NCBI RefSeq assembly: GCF_902859595.1
Contig: NZ_CADIJQ010000016.1
Location: 19,508-83,507, forward strand
Length of the DNA: 64,000 nucleotides
Reading direction: 5' to 3'
From: Achromobacter kerstersii
GTDB lineage: Bacteria > Pseudomonadota > Gammaproteobacteria > Burkholderiales > Burkholderiaceae_B
The position numbers and the translations under genes were made by a program. Positions 23,172-31,627 of this stretch are shown here, one piece after another. The notes below the pieces were generated by a model. It was not told where the DNA came from. It was given only the letters and a program-made list of their open reading frames with translations, and made no database searches. Each line of letters starts with the position of its first letter. Position 1 is the first letter of the stretch.

Positions 23172-23966
23172 ATGAAGATCGAACTGAACGGCAAGAAGGC
23201 CCTGGTCACCGGATCGTCCGGCGGCATCGGGCTGGCCATCGCTTTCGGGCTGGCTGAAGCAGGCGCAGAAGTCGTGCTGCACGGGCGCAGCGCCGACAAG
23301 CTGGCGCATGCAGCAGCCGCCATCGTGCAGAAATTTCCGGACGCCAAGATCGGCACCGTGCAAGCCGACCTGGCCACCGCCGACGGCGCGGCTTCGCTGT
23401 CCGCCGCGCATCCCGACGTGGACATCCTGGTCAACAACGCCGGATTCTTCGCGCCCAAGTCCTTTACCGAAATCACCGACGACGACTGGCAGCAGATGCT
23501 GGACACCAACGTCATGAGCGGCATCCGGCTATCGCGCTACTACCTGCCGCGCATGATGGCGGCCAACTGGGGCCGCATTGTCTTCATCTCTAGCGAATCC
23601 GGCGTGCAGATTCCCGCCGAGATGATCCATTACGGCGTCAGCAAAACCGCGCTGCTGGGCGTGTCGCGCGGCTTGGCCGAACTCACGGCCGGCACCGGCG
23701 TCACGGTCAACGCCGTGTTGCCCGGCCCCACGCGTTCCGAAGGCGTGTCGGATTTCTTCGCCGAAATGGCCAAGGAGCAAGGCGTGTCGCAAGACGAGAT
23801 GGAACGCGACTTCATCGCCCAGCATCGCCCGACGTCGCTGCTGCGCCGCCTGGCCACCGTGGACGAAGTAGCCAACATGGTCGTCTACACCTGCTCCACC
23901 CAGGCCGCCGCCACCAATGGCGCGGCGCTGCGCGTCGATGGCGGCGTGGTCCGCTCAATCCTCTAA
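23172..23966 (+). CDS. Short-chain dehydrogenase/reductase (classical SDR)
   Basis: 264 residues with the cofactor motif T-G-S-S-G-G-I-G near residue 12, N-N-A-G in L-V-N-N-A-G-F-F, the catalytic Ser in F-I-S-S-E-S-G-V and the Y-G-V-S-K pair. The longer C-terminal region (M-A-K-E-Q-G-V-S-Q-D-E-M-E-R-D-F) resembles SDRs annotated as 3-oxoacyl-ACP reductase-like oxidoreductases. The cofactor preference is uncertain; R in G-R-S-A-D-K after strand 2 favours NADPH. It forms an operon with the downstream ADH gene (36 bases apart) under the divergent LysR. Confidence 0.93.
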   Translation: MKIELNGKKALVTGSSGGIGLAIAFGLAEAGAEVVLHGRSADKLAHAAAAIVQKFPDAKIGTVQADLATADGAASLSAAHPDVDILVNNAGFFAPKSFTEITDDDWQQMLDTNVMSGIRLSRYYLPRMMAANWGRIVFISSESGVQIPAEMIHYGVSKTALLGVSRGLAELTAGTGVTVNAVLPGPTRSEGVSDFFAEMAKEQGVSQDEMERDFIAQHRPTSLLRRLATVDEVANMVVYTCSTQAAATNGAALRVDGGVVRSIL

Positions 23967-24002
23967 GCAATCGCCCCTAACTCTCAAACGAGCCCCAACC
24001 CC

Positions 24003-25016
24003 ATGAAAGCCATCGCCTATTTCAAGAACCTGCCCGCGGACAACGCCGACGCACTGCAAGACATCACCCTTGACGCCCCCACCCCCGGCGACCACGACCT
24101 GCTGGTCGACGTACACGCCATTTCCGTCAACCCCGTGGACGTGAAGATCCGCGCCAACCGCGCCCCCAAAGACGGCAAGCCCGAAGTCATCGGCTGGGAC
24201 GTCGCAGGCGTGGTGCGTGCCGTGGGCGCCAAGACCAGCCTGTTCAAGCCGGGCGACCGAGTCTGGTACGCCGGCGCGCTGAACCGGCCGGGGGCCAACA
24301 GCGAGCAGCACGTGGTGGACGAACGCATCGTCGGCCGCATGCCCGAGAGCCTGGACTTCGCTCAGGCCGCGGCGCTGCCGCTCACCACCATCACCGCCTG
24401 GGAACTGCTGTTTGACCGGTTGCGCGTGCTGGACAACAACGCCCCCAGCCAGCGCACCCTGCTCATCATCGGCGCAGCCGGGGGGGTGGGATCGATCCTG
24501 ACGCAACTGGCCCGTCAACTGACCGGCCTGACGGTGATCGGCACCGCCTCGCGCCCCGAGACCCAGGCATGGGTGCGCGAACTGGGCGCGCACCACGTCA
24601 TCGACCACAGCAAGCCGATCACGGATGAACTCAAACGCATCGGCGTGAACCAGGTGGATTTCATTGCCGGCCTGACCCACACCGACAAACACTTCCCGCA
24701 ACTGGCGGAGGCGATTGCGCCGCAGGGCAAGATCGCGCTGATCGACGACCCCGCCGCCATCGACGTGCGCCTGCTGAAGGGCAAGTCTGCGTCACTGCAC
24801 TGGGAGTTCATGTTCGCGCGGCCGCTGCACAATACGCCCGACATGATCGCTCAGCACGAACTGCTGAACCAGGCCGCCCGCCTGATCGACAACGGCACGC
24901 TGCGCACGACGCTGGGCGAGCACTACGGCACGATCAACGCGGCCAACCTGCGCCGCGCACACGCCTTCATCGAAAGCGGCAAGGCACAGGGCAAAGTGGT
25001 GCTGGAAGGGTTCTGA
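24003..25016 (+). CDS. Quinone-oxidoreductase-type alcohol dehydrogenase (MDR superfamily)
   Basis: 337 residues beginning M-K-A-I-A-Y-F. It has the MDR GroES-like N-terminal domain (N-P-V-D-V-K-I-R) and the nucleotide-binding motif G-A-A-G-G-V-G-S-I near residue 157. Zinc-ligand cysteines are absent, so it belongs to the zeta-crystallin-like zinc-independent 'zinc-binding ADH family' group that reduces quinones or enones with NADPH. It is the second gene of the LysR-controlled pair and probably co-transcribed with the SDR. Confidence 0.92.
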   Translation: MKAIAYFKNLPADNADALQDITLDAPTPGDHDLLVDVHAISVNPVDVKIRANRAPKDGKPEVIGWDVAGVVRAVGAKTSLFKPGDRVWYAGALNRPGANSEQHVVDERIVGRMPESLDFAQAAALPLTTITAWELLFDRLRVLDNNAPSQRTLLIIGAAGGVGSILTQLARQLTGLTVIGTASRPETQAWVRELGAHHVIDHSKPITDELKRIGVNQVDFIAGLTHTDKHFPQLAEAIAPQGKIALIDDPAAIDVRLLKGKSASLHWEFMFARPLHNTPDMIAQHELLNQAARLIDNGTLRTTLGEHYGTINAANLRRAHAFIESGKAQGKVVLEGF

Positions 25017-25052
25017 CCCCGAAAGCCCGGCGAGACCTCCGGGCGGGGTTAC

Positions 25053-25088
25053 GCCCGGGTGTAGTCCCGGGTGTAGTCCCGGGTCCAG
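25053..25088 (+). repeat. 12-bp tandem repeat (3 copies) after the ADH gene
   Basis: CCCGGGTGTAGT, CCCGGGTGTAGT and CCCGGGTCCAGT follow each other 37 bases after the stop. The TAGs at 25062 and 25074 are in frame with the ADH gene. The GC-rich stretch 25017-25216 contains no other feature seen. Confidence 0.75.
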
Positions 25089-25264
25089 TCCGGGCTTAGC
25101 CCAAGGATTTCACCCAGCGGTTTCGCCCGGGTTTCGCCAAACCCTCTCGCCAGCGCCGCCCGAAAGCAGTACAACCTCGTTCGACCCTGCCCCACGCACC
25201 TTGAACGGAGTTTCCCCTGCTTGCCCATCTCATAGACCAGACGCTGGAACCGGTCCTCTGGGCC

Positions 25265-25510
25265 ATGGTCGCGTTCACGTTGCTGATGCTCCGGCTCTTT
25301 CCACTGCAAGGGTGGAAGGCCATCATCGTTGCAGGTTTTTCGGCGGGGCTGGTGTTCGACACCATTCAATTCCGCGTCGGGCCGCCGCGGCTCTGGGACG
25401 CGCAGGTGCTGGCGTCCGTTCTGGCCGCCCTGGCCGTCGCCACTATATTGGGAACTGCCTTCCACCTGCTGCAACGCGCCCGCGCCGCGCGGCTGCCTGC
25501 CAGCCGATAA
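25265..25510 (+). CDS. small membrane protein, unknown function
   Basis: 81 residues from ATG 25265 with two hydrophobic segments (V-A-F-T-L-L-M-L-R-L-F-P and V-L-A-S-V-L-A-A-L-A-V-A-T-I-L-G) and a G-W-K-A-I-I-V-A-G-F turn. The frame continues upstream to 25205 without ATG; a CGGAG at 25206-25210 lies six bases before CTG 25217, so a 97-residue product starting at a non-AUG codon is possible. No family recognised. Confidence 0.6.
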   Translation: MVAFTLLMLRLFPLQGWKAIIVAGFSAGLVFDTIQFRVGPPRLWDAQVLASVLAALAVATILGTAFHLLQRARAARLPASR

Positions 25511-25701
25511 GCGCGGCCTTCGCAGAACTGTTCTGCGTAACGGTGGGGTAATCGGCAAGTCCGATAAAAATTATCATCGACGACAGTGACAACCCAAGGC
25601 TGGCGAACTAGCGCCAGCCGCCCCAGCTGCCCATGACAAGACGCAAAGCCGGCCCGCAGAAGGCTCGGACAGGCATGGCGGCGGGAACAAGGAGACAGAC
25701 A

Positions 25702-26664
25702 ATGTTCAAGCTCACGCGCCGCGGCTTCATCGCGGCCGGCACCCTCATGATGCTTAGCCCGGCCCTGCGCGCCGCCCCCAAGCCCGTGACCCTGATCGTG
25801 CCTTACGCCGCGGGCGGCCCCAATGACAACTTCGCGCGGCTGCTGGCGGAAGGCATGAGCGCGCAGTTGGGCGTGCCGTTTATCGTCGAGAACAAGCCCG
25901 GCGCCAACGGCATCATCGGCGCTGCCCTGGTTGCGCGTGCGCCCGCCGACGGCAACATGCTGCTGATGGGCGGCTCCGGCCCCGTGTCGCTGAACGTGCT
26001 GCTGCGCCCCAGCCTGCAATACCGCTTCGACAGCTTCGATTCGGTGGCCATGATGTTCGATGGGCCATTGACCATCACCGTGCCCGCCACCATCGGCGTG
26101 AATTCCATCGCGGACCTGGTCGCCTACGCCAAGAAGGAAAACCGCGCGCTGACCTATGGTTCCTTGGGGCCGGGCAGCGTCACCGATCTGTACGGGCTGA
26201 TCCTGTCGAAGACGCTGGGCATCCCGCTGACCGCCGTGCCCTACAAGAGCACGCCGACGAGCCTCATCGACCTGATCACCGGCCGCAACGACTTGTCTTA
26301 CATGACGCCCATCGCGTTGGCCGATCACCAGAAGGCGGGCGCCGTGAAGATCCTGGCCTTGACGACCGATCAACGCGACCCTGCCCTGCCCGATGTGCCA
26401 TCGGTGGCCGAGCTGGGCTATCCACAATTGAAGGCCAGCTACTGGACGGGCCTGCACGCTCCCAAAGGCACGCCCGCCAATGTGATCCAGGCCTATTCCG
26501 CCGCCGCCATCAAGACGGTTCAATCCGAGAGCTTCCGCCAATTGCTCGTCACCAACGGGCAGACCGAGAAAGCCGGCGGCCCGCAAGCCCTGGACGCCCA
26601 ACTGGACGCCGACCGCCAATACTGGGGCAAGGTCATCCAGGAAAACCACATCGTTCTGGACTGA
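25702..26664 (+). CDS. Bug-family (TctC) substrate-binding protein
   Basis: 320 residues from ATG 25702 with AAGGAG upstream; a 23-residue upstream extension is rejected. The N-terminal L-T-R-R-G-F-I-A-A-G-T-L-M-M-L is a twin-arginine-type signal, rather than the Sec signal of the other Bug protein in the window. The family landmarks V-P-Y-A-A-G-G-P-N-D-N-F-A-R, E-N-K-P-G-A-N-G-I-I-G and V-P-Y-K-S-T-P-T-S are intact. It is monocistronic with its own terminator and no membrane subunits nearby. The ligand is unknown. Confidence 0.92.
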   Translation: MFKLTRRGFIAAGTLMMLSPALRAAPKPVTLIVPYAAGGPNDNFARLLAEGMSAQLGVPFIVENKPGANGIIGAALVARAPADGNMLLMGGSGPVSLNVLLRPSLQYRFDSFDSVAMMFDGPLTITVPATIGVNSIADLVAYAKKENRALTYGSLGPGSVTDLYGLILSKTLGIPLTAVPYKSTPTSLIDLITGRNDLSYMTPIALADHQKAGAVKILALTTDQRDPALPDVPSVAELGYPQLKASYWTGLHAPKGTPANVIQAYSAAAIKTVQSESFRQLLVTNGQTEKAGGPQALDAQLDADRQYWGKVIQENHIVLD

Positions 26665-26687
26665 ACGACAGGTTTCCGCCCGCAAAC

Positions 26688-26715
26688 AAAGCCCGCCAAA
26701 TCTGGCGGGCTTTTT
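26688..26715 (+). terminator. rho-independent terminator after the Bug gene
   Basis: AAAGCCCGCCA and TGGCGGGCTTTTT form a clean stem with a short AATC loop and T-run. Confidence 0.93.
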
Positions 26716-26743
26716 CATGCATGCAGGCGACCACCTGCCACGG

Positions 26744-27541
26744 TTATTGCAGCCGCACCGGCGCAATCCGATGGGTCGCCGAGTTGAAATTGATAACAGG
26801 CTGCGCCGCGCGGCACGCCGTCTTGCGGATCTTGCCCACGATCAAATCATGCGTGCCCAGCACTTCGGTGCAGACGATATCGCATTCGATACTGGCCAGC
26901 GCATCCGGCAACACCGGCGTGCCTTGCTCGTTCATCACCCAGCCGCCCTGCGCAAACCGCGCCACGCCCTGCGGCTGGCCCAGAAACGCCTGCATGACGG
27001 CTTCGTGCCCTTCGCCCAGCACGTTGGCCACGAAGCGGCCATGGCGCAGCAAGGGCTCGCGCGCCGATGACGTTTGCTGAACGAAGAAGCCGACCATCGG
27101 CGGGTCCGCCGAAATCGACGTCAGGCTCGACACGATCATGCCGGCCACGTGCTCGCCATCGCCCGTGGTGACGGCGCTGATGCCGGCCGGCAGCGACCGC
27201 ATCGCCGCCTTGAAGTCATCCACCGACACCACCTCGTCATGCTCGTTGACCACCATGTGCGCGCGGATATCGCCACGTTCGTCCACCCATCCGTGACGCG
27301 CCGCATCGTCCACCATCGCGGAAAAATCCGCTTCCCACTTCGGGTCGCCCGCGTGTTGCGACAAGAAGCGCAGCACCGAGGGCGACAAGCGCACATGGCG
27401 CTCGTCTTCGCGCCGCCCCACCCGGGCAATCGCGTGCTCAAGCCGTTCGCGCGGCTGCGGATCGGCCAGTACATCCAGCCGCCGGAAGTCCGCGGGATGG
27501 CGCAGCGTGATGGCGCCCGCGTTGCTCAGATAGATCTGCAT
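26744..27541 (-). CDS. Flavin reductase-domain protein with N-terminal extension
   Basis: 265 residues from ATG 27541; an upstream frame reading into the monooxygenase gene is rejected. The C-terminal ~160 residues form a flavin-reductase-like split barrel: F-K-A-A-M-R-S-L-P-A-G-I-S-A-V-T-T, G-M-I-V-S-S-L-T-S-I-S-A-D-P-P-M-V-G-F and F-V-A-N-V-L. The first ~100 residues match no domain known to me and include I-A-R-V-G-R-R-E-D-E-R-H-V-R-L-S-P. It follows a luciferase-like monooxygenase gene by 11 bases, a two-component oxygenase arrangement in which this protein supplies reduced flavin. Confidence 0.87.
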   Translation of the reverse strand: MQIYLSNAGAITLRHPADFRRLDVLADPQPRERLEHAIARVGRREDERHVRLSPSVLRFLSQHAGDPKWEADFSAMVDDAARHGWVDERGDIRAHMVVNEHDEVVSVDDFKAAMRSLPAGISAVTTGDGEHVAGMIVSSLTSISADPPMVGFFVQQTSSAREPLLRHGRFVANVLGEGHEAVMQAFLGQPQGVARFAQGGWVMNEQGTPVLPDALASIECDIVCTEVLGTHDLIVGKIRKTACRAAQPVINFNSATHRIAPVRLQ

Positions 27542-27552
27542 GGTGCGCTCCT

Positions 27553-28617
27553 TTACGCAATGGCTGCGGTACTGCCGACTTCCTTGCGGATGGCCGGAAT
27601 GATCTTGTCGCCCCACAGTTCAATCTGCTTGAGCATCGTCTTCTGATCGAAGTCGCCCAGCTGCGTCTGCAAGGCAATGTGCTTGGGGCGCAGGATGCTG
27701 ATCTCTTCCAGCATCTTGTCGATCACTTCATTGACGGAGCCCACCGGCAGGTTCTTGCGCAGCTGCTCGAACGTGGGGTCATTTTCCGACGGCACTTCCT
27801 TGACCATGTAGCCGTCGTCGCTTTGCGCACGGCGGAACTTCAGGCTTTCGGAAATGCGGCGCTGAAAGCGCGCGCAATCCAGATACGCGTCAATCTCTGT
27901 CTTGTTGTCCGACGCGTATCCGCAGCGCAGGAAGCCGAACTTCACGTCGCGATCAAGATCGCGGCCGTTGTCTTGCGCAACCTTTTCCAGGCGGCCGCGC
28001 AGCTCGGCAATCGCATCGTTGCCCTTGAGCAGCGCGGTGACGAACAGGTTGTGGTTCTCGCGCACGCCCCGGCCCAGCGTCACCGGATTGCCTGAGGTGA
28101 TCCACAGCGGCGGCATCGGGTCTTGCAGGCAGCGCACCGCGATCGAGCTGGGCGGAATCTTCAGGAACTGGCCGTCGTGCTCGAAGATCTTCTGCGTCAG
28201 CCCCTTGGGAATGACGTCCAGAAATTCGTTGAAGATCGCCCCCGATTCCGCGATCTGCACGCCAAAGCGTTCGAACTCGAATTCCTGGTAGCCCGACCCC
28301 ACGCCCAAGTCCAGACGGCCATTGGACACCGTGTCCACGAAACCGACTTCGGCCAGGAACCGCGCGGGGTGATACAGGGGCAGAATGCACACGGCGGTGC
28401 CCAGGCGGATGCGGTGCGTTTTGGCCGCAGCGTGCGCCACCGTCATCAGCGGCGACGGCGACAACGAGTAGTTGTTGAAGTGGTGCTCGGCGTACCAGGC
28501 GGCGTCGAAACCGGCCTGCTCAGCCACCACGGTTTGCTCGATGGAGTTGTTGATGACTTGCTTTGAGGACTGGTGGTAACCTCGCTGCTGCGCCAGAATG
28601 AACACGCCGAATTCCAT
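27553..28617 (-). CDS. Luciferase-like (LLM) flavin-dependent monooxygenase
   Basis: 354 residues starting M-E-F-G-V-F. The LLM TIM-barrel features A-W-Y-A-E-H-H-F-N-N-Y, P-S-P-L-M-T-V-A-H-A-A-A-K-T and L-G-T-A-V-C-I-L-P-L-Y-H-P-A-R are conserved, the last with the usual flavin-contacting P-L-x-x-P segment. Such enzymes use FMNH2 and O2 to oxygenate substrates. The flavin reductase gene downstream on the same strand would supply FMNH2. The operon is divergent from a LysR gene, which is its likely regulator. The substrate is unknown. Confidence 0.93.
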   Translation of the reverse strand: MEFGVFILAQQRGYHQSSKQVINNSIEQTVVAEQAGFDAAWYAEHHFNNYSLSPSPLMTVAHAAAKTHRIRLGTAVCILPLYHPARFLAEVGFVDTVSNGRLDLGVGSGYQEFEFERFGVQIAESGAIFNEFLDVIPKGLTQKIFEHDGQFLKIPPSSIAVRCLQDPMPPLWITSGNPVTLGRGVRENHNLFVTALLKGNDAIAELRGRLEKVAQDNGRDLDRDVKFGFLRCGYASDNKTEIDAYLDCARFQRRISESLKFRRAQSDDGYMVKEVPSENDPTFEQLRKNLPVGSVNEVIDKMLEEISILRPKHIALQTQLGDFDQKTMLKQIELWGDKIIPAIRKEVGSTAAIA

Positions 28618-28721
28618 AATGTCTCCTCATTGATTGCTTGACGTCTGAGGAAATTCTAGAGGCCGGCAGTCATCGGCTGAATACAAGAAAAGCGGCGTTC
28701 TGTGCTGCATAAAGTGGAGGA

Positions 28722-29672
28722 ATGATGGACAGACTGCGCGCGATGGAGCTCTTTCTGTCGATCTCGAAAACCGAGAGTTTCTCTGAAACCGCGCGGCAGT
28801 TCGGCGTGTCGGCAACGTCGGTATCACGCATGATCACCGAGTTTGAAAACGAGTTGAACGTCAAGCTGCTGCTGCGTTCAACCCGCCAGGTCGTGCTGAC
28901 CGAAGCCGGCCAGGAATATGCGCAACAGCTTGAATCCATCCTCTGGAACATCAACGAAGCGCATCGCAACATCACCGAAATCCGCGCGGCGCCCAAAGGC
29001 ATTCTGCGCGTGCATTCGCGCATGATGTTCGGCCTGGGCGTGCTGCCCCCGCTGGTGGCGGCGTTTCGCCAGCAGTACCCCGACATCCACATTGAGCTGG
29101 TGCTATCGGAAGCCAAGACGGACCTGCGCCGCAACAACTTCGATATCGATTTCCGCATTTCGCCGCCCGTGGAAGCGGGCCTGAAGCGGCGCATCCTGTT
29201 CAAAAGCGAACGCTTTCTGGTGGCCTCCCCCGCGTATCTGGCGAAGCATGCCCCGCCCGGGAAACCCGCCGACATCGCGCAGCACGATTGCCTGGCCTAT
29301 CTGCTGCCGGGCGATCAAACCTGCTGGCGCTTCAAGCAGGGCGAGGCCATCGAGGAAGTGCTGATCAAGCCTCGCCACGTGACGAACAACGGCGTGGCGC
29401 TGCTTGAGCTTGCGCTGCTGGGCGAAGGGGTGGCGCTGCTTGACGACTACACCGTGCACAACGATATTTCGCGCGGCACGCTGGTGCGCTTGTTCCCCGA
29501 TTACCACGTCACGAACACGACCTTTGAAGAAGGCATGTACGCCACCATTCTGGACACGGCGATGATCCCGGTGAAGATCCGGCTGTTCCTGGATTTCGTG
29601 GCATCGCACGTGTCGGGTTCCGCGCTGCGGTTCACGGCGTACAACAAGATGGCGGCCGCCGAAAGCCCCTGA
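28722..29672 (+). CDS. LysR-family transcriptional regulator
   Basis: 316 residues from ATG 28722 (a second ATG follows immediately at 28725; GGAGGA lies just upstream). HTH: F-S-E-T-A-R-Q-F-G-V-S-A-T-S-V-S-R-M-I-T-E-F-E. A complete effector domain follows. The gene is divergent from the LLM monooxygenase operon with a ~104-base spacer, the usual arrangement for a cognate regulator. The stop codon lies inside a perfect 16-bp palindrome (GCCCCTGATCAGGGGC, 29665-29680) without a T-run. Confidence 0.91.
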   Translation: MMDRLRAMELFLSISKTESFSETARQFGVSATSVSRMITEFENELNVKLLLRSTRQVVLTEAGQEYAQQLESILWNINEAHRNITEIRAAPKGILRVHSRMMFGLGVLPPLVAAFRQQYPDIHIELVLSEAKTDLRRNNFDIDFRISPPVEAGLKRRILFKSERFLVASPAYLAKHAPPGKPADIAQHDCLAYLLPGDQTCWRFKQGEAIEEVLIKPRHVTNNGVALLELALLGEGVALLDDYTVHNDISRGTLVRLFPDYHVTNTTFEEGMYATILDTAMIPVKIRLFLDFVASHVSGSALRFTAYNKMAAAESP

Positions 29673-29685
29673 TCAGGGGCGGTGA

Positions 29686-30564
29686 TCACGGGTGAATGCG
29701 GCATTGCCCGCGCGGCGCGCCCACAGCGCCTGCGCCCCGGATGCGCAGCAACGCGCCGTCCAGCGGGCCCGTGGCCGATAAGCGGCCGCTGTCGCTGATC
29801 GTGGTCACGAAAATATCCGACAGATCAGGCCCGCCGAAACACAGTGACGCAGGATGCGCCACCGGCAATTCGATGCGGCGGTCGAGCTTGCCGTGCGCAT
29901 CAAACCGCGCAATGGCCGCGGCATGCACCAGCGCCGTCCACAAGCCGCCCTCCTGATCAAAGCAGCAGCCGTCAGGCGCGGACCCCAGCGCGTCCGTGTC
30001 CACGAAGACTTCCGGGGATGACAACTGCCCTTGCGCATCCATGCGATAGCGGAAGATCTTGCGCTGCGCACTGTCGCACACATGGAAGTGCATGCCGTCG
30101 GGATGCATGGCGGGGCCATTCACCACGCCCAGGCCTTGGGAGATCCGGCTCACATTGCCTTGCAGGTCCACGCGGTACAAACCGCCCAGCGGGGCCTCGC
30201 CCGCTTGCCGGTGGATGTGCATGGTGCCCGCCACAAAGCTGCCGTCCGGCAACGGTGCGCCATCGTTCAGCCGTAAATGCGGATGGCTGTCTCCGATGTG
30301 ACCCAAAGAATGCATCGCCCCATCTGACAACCGGTACAGGGCAAACGTGTCTTTCAACGCCACGATGATGTCGTCGTCGCCATTGAACGCAAACGAACCC
30401 ACCGGGGCGGGCAACTGCCAATCTTGCGTGGCGCCGGTGTCGGGGTCCACCTGCATCAGTTGCCCGCTGCGGCAATCCAGCATCCACAACGTGTTCCTGG
30501 CCGCGTCCCACACCGGGCATTCGCCCAGCGCCGCGCGAACCGTGCCGATACGCTCGATCTGCAT
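29686..30564 (-). CDS. SMP-30/gluconolactonase-family lactonase
   Basis: 292 residues from ATG 30564, with GAGGCGGT upstream. The frame stays open far upstream, but that part is only antisense to the enoyl-CoA hydratase gene. Metal-site residues of the six-bladed propeller can be placed: E in A-L-G-E-C-P-V-W, N-D in L-R-L-N-D-G-A-P-L-P-D-G, N in V-V-N-G-P-A and D in S-A-P-D-G-C. Members hydrolyse aldonolactones or other lactones. It is divergent from the CoA-degradation operon and may act in the same or a separate sugar-lactone pathway. Confidence 0.92.
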   Translation of the reverse strand: MQIERIGTVRAALGECPVWDAARNTLWMLDCRSGQLMQVDPDTGATQDWQLPAPVGSFAFNGDDDIIVALKDTFALYRLSDGAMHSLGHIGDSHPHLRLNDGAPLPDGSFVAGTMHIHRQAGEAPLGGLYRVDLQGNVSRISQGLGVVNGPAMHPDGMHFHVCDSAQRKIFRYRMDAQGQLSSPEVFVDTDALGSAPDGCCFDQEGGLWTALVHAAAIARFDAHGKLDRRIELPVAHPASLCFGGPDLSDIFVTTISDSGRLSATGPLDGALLRIRGAGAVGAPRGQCRIHP

Positions 30565-30781
30565 CTGCCGACCGCCTCTGTTTTGCTCGTCCGGCGGACG
30601 ATTTCCCATCCCATGGTATCGGCTTGCAGGCCCCTGGAATATGGCGTTTTCATGCAGAACACAACCAACAATTTTGGCCTGAATCCGCAGCAATACCCGT
30701 CCATATAATCCAAAAAAAGCCGGCGCCCCCCGGGCAGCAATGCAGGGCGAGACCGGTCCATCCGACTCTAGGAGACACGCG

Positions 30782-30859
30782 ATGCAGCATGCCACCGGCG
30801 CCCTGCGCCCCTCTGCTTTTTCCCCCGCATTTTCTACCGCCAACAAGGTGACGGCATGA
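30782..30859 (+). CDS. 25-residue leader ORF coupled to the enoyl-CoA hydratase gene
   Basis: ATG 30782 follows TAGGAG at good spacing and opens 25 codons. Its TGA overlaps the next gene's ATG as ATGA (30856-30859). The peptide is short and Ala/Ser/Thr-rich (M-Q-H-A-T-G-A-L-R-P-S-A-F-S) with no recognised family. It may be a translational-coupling leader for the following operon, whose own ribosome-binding site is only AAGGTG. Confidence 0.45.
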   Translation: MQHATGALRPSAFSPAFSTANKVTA

Positions 30860-31626
30860 GCGAATCGACCGTCACGCTGGATGTTAATGAGGGCGTTGCG
30901 CTCGTCACGCTGAACAGCCCGCCCGTCAATGCGCTGAACCGCGCCATGCGCCGCCGCATTGTGGCGATCTTCGATGAAATCTCCGAACGCGACGACATCC
31001 GCTGCGCCGTACTGACCGGCCATGGCAAGGTCTTCTGCGCGGGGGCCGACTTGAAAGACCGCCCCAACGCCGACATCGCGGGCGACTTTCTTGAACACAA
31101 CCGCATCACCCGTGAAACCGGCAACGCCATCAAGGAATGCGCCAAACCGGTAATTGCCGCCGTCAACGGTGCGGCGCTCGGCGCGGGGCTGGGCCTGATG
31201 GCGGCGTGCGACATCATGTACGCGTCCGACAACGCCACCTTCGGCATGCCCGAAATCAATGTCGGCCTGGCGGGCGGCGCGTCCATGTTGCGCACGCTGG
31301 TAGGCCGGTCGACCCTGCGCCGCATGTTCTTCACCGGCCAGCGTCTTAGCGCCCACGATCTTCTGCGCCGCAACGTGCTGGAAGAAGTGCTGCCGCCCGA
31401 TCAACTGCTGCCTGCCGCGCTGGCGTTGGCGCATGAGATCGCATCCAAAGCGCCGCTGGCTGTGCTCTACGCCAAGCGTGCGGCCAATATGGTCGACCTG
31501 ATGCCGCAGCGCGATGCCTACCGCTTCGAGCAGGACTTCACCATGGCGCTCGCCAAGACGGAAGACGCCCGGGAAGCGCGCATGGCCTTCCTGGAAAAGC
31601 GCCAGCCGCAGTTCAAGGGGCGTTGA
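30856..31626 (+). CDS. Enoyl-CoA hydratase/isomerase (crotonase family)
   Basis: 256 residues. The crotonase oxyanion-hole segments are clear: F-C-A-G-A-D-L-K-D-R near residue 60 and the N-G-A-A-L-G-A-G-L-G-L motif near 109. Of the catalytic glutamates, the second region reads M-P-E-I-N-V-G-L-A-G-G, which keeps Glu. The protein is likely to hydrate or isomerise an enoyl-CoA in the pathway of the downstream CoA ligase and acyl-CoA dehydrogenases. It starts a tightly packed operon; the next gene begins two bases after its stop. Confidence 0.92.
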   Translation: MSESTVTLDVNEGVALVTLNSPPVNALNRAMRRRIVAIFDEISERDDIRCAVLTGHGKVFCAGADLKDRPNADIAGDFLEHNRITRETGNAIKECAKPVIAAVNGAALGAGLGLMAACDIMYASDNATFGMPEINVGLAGGASMLRTLVGRSTLRRMFFTGQRLSAHDLLRRNVLEEVLPPDQLLPAALALAHEIASKAPLAVLYAKRAANMVDLMPQRDAYRFEQDFTMALAKTEDAREARMAFLEKRQPQFKGR

Positions 31627-31627
31627 G

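Noticed and set aside
25563..25575. GATAAAAATTATC palindrome upstream of the second Bug gene as an operator
   Set aside because: Short A/T-only palindrome, equally explained by promoter composition; no matching copy elsewhere.
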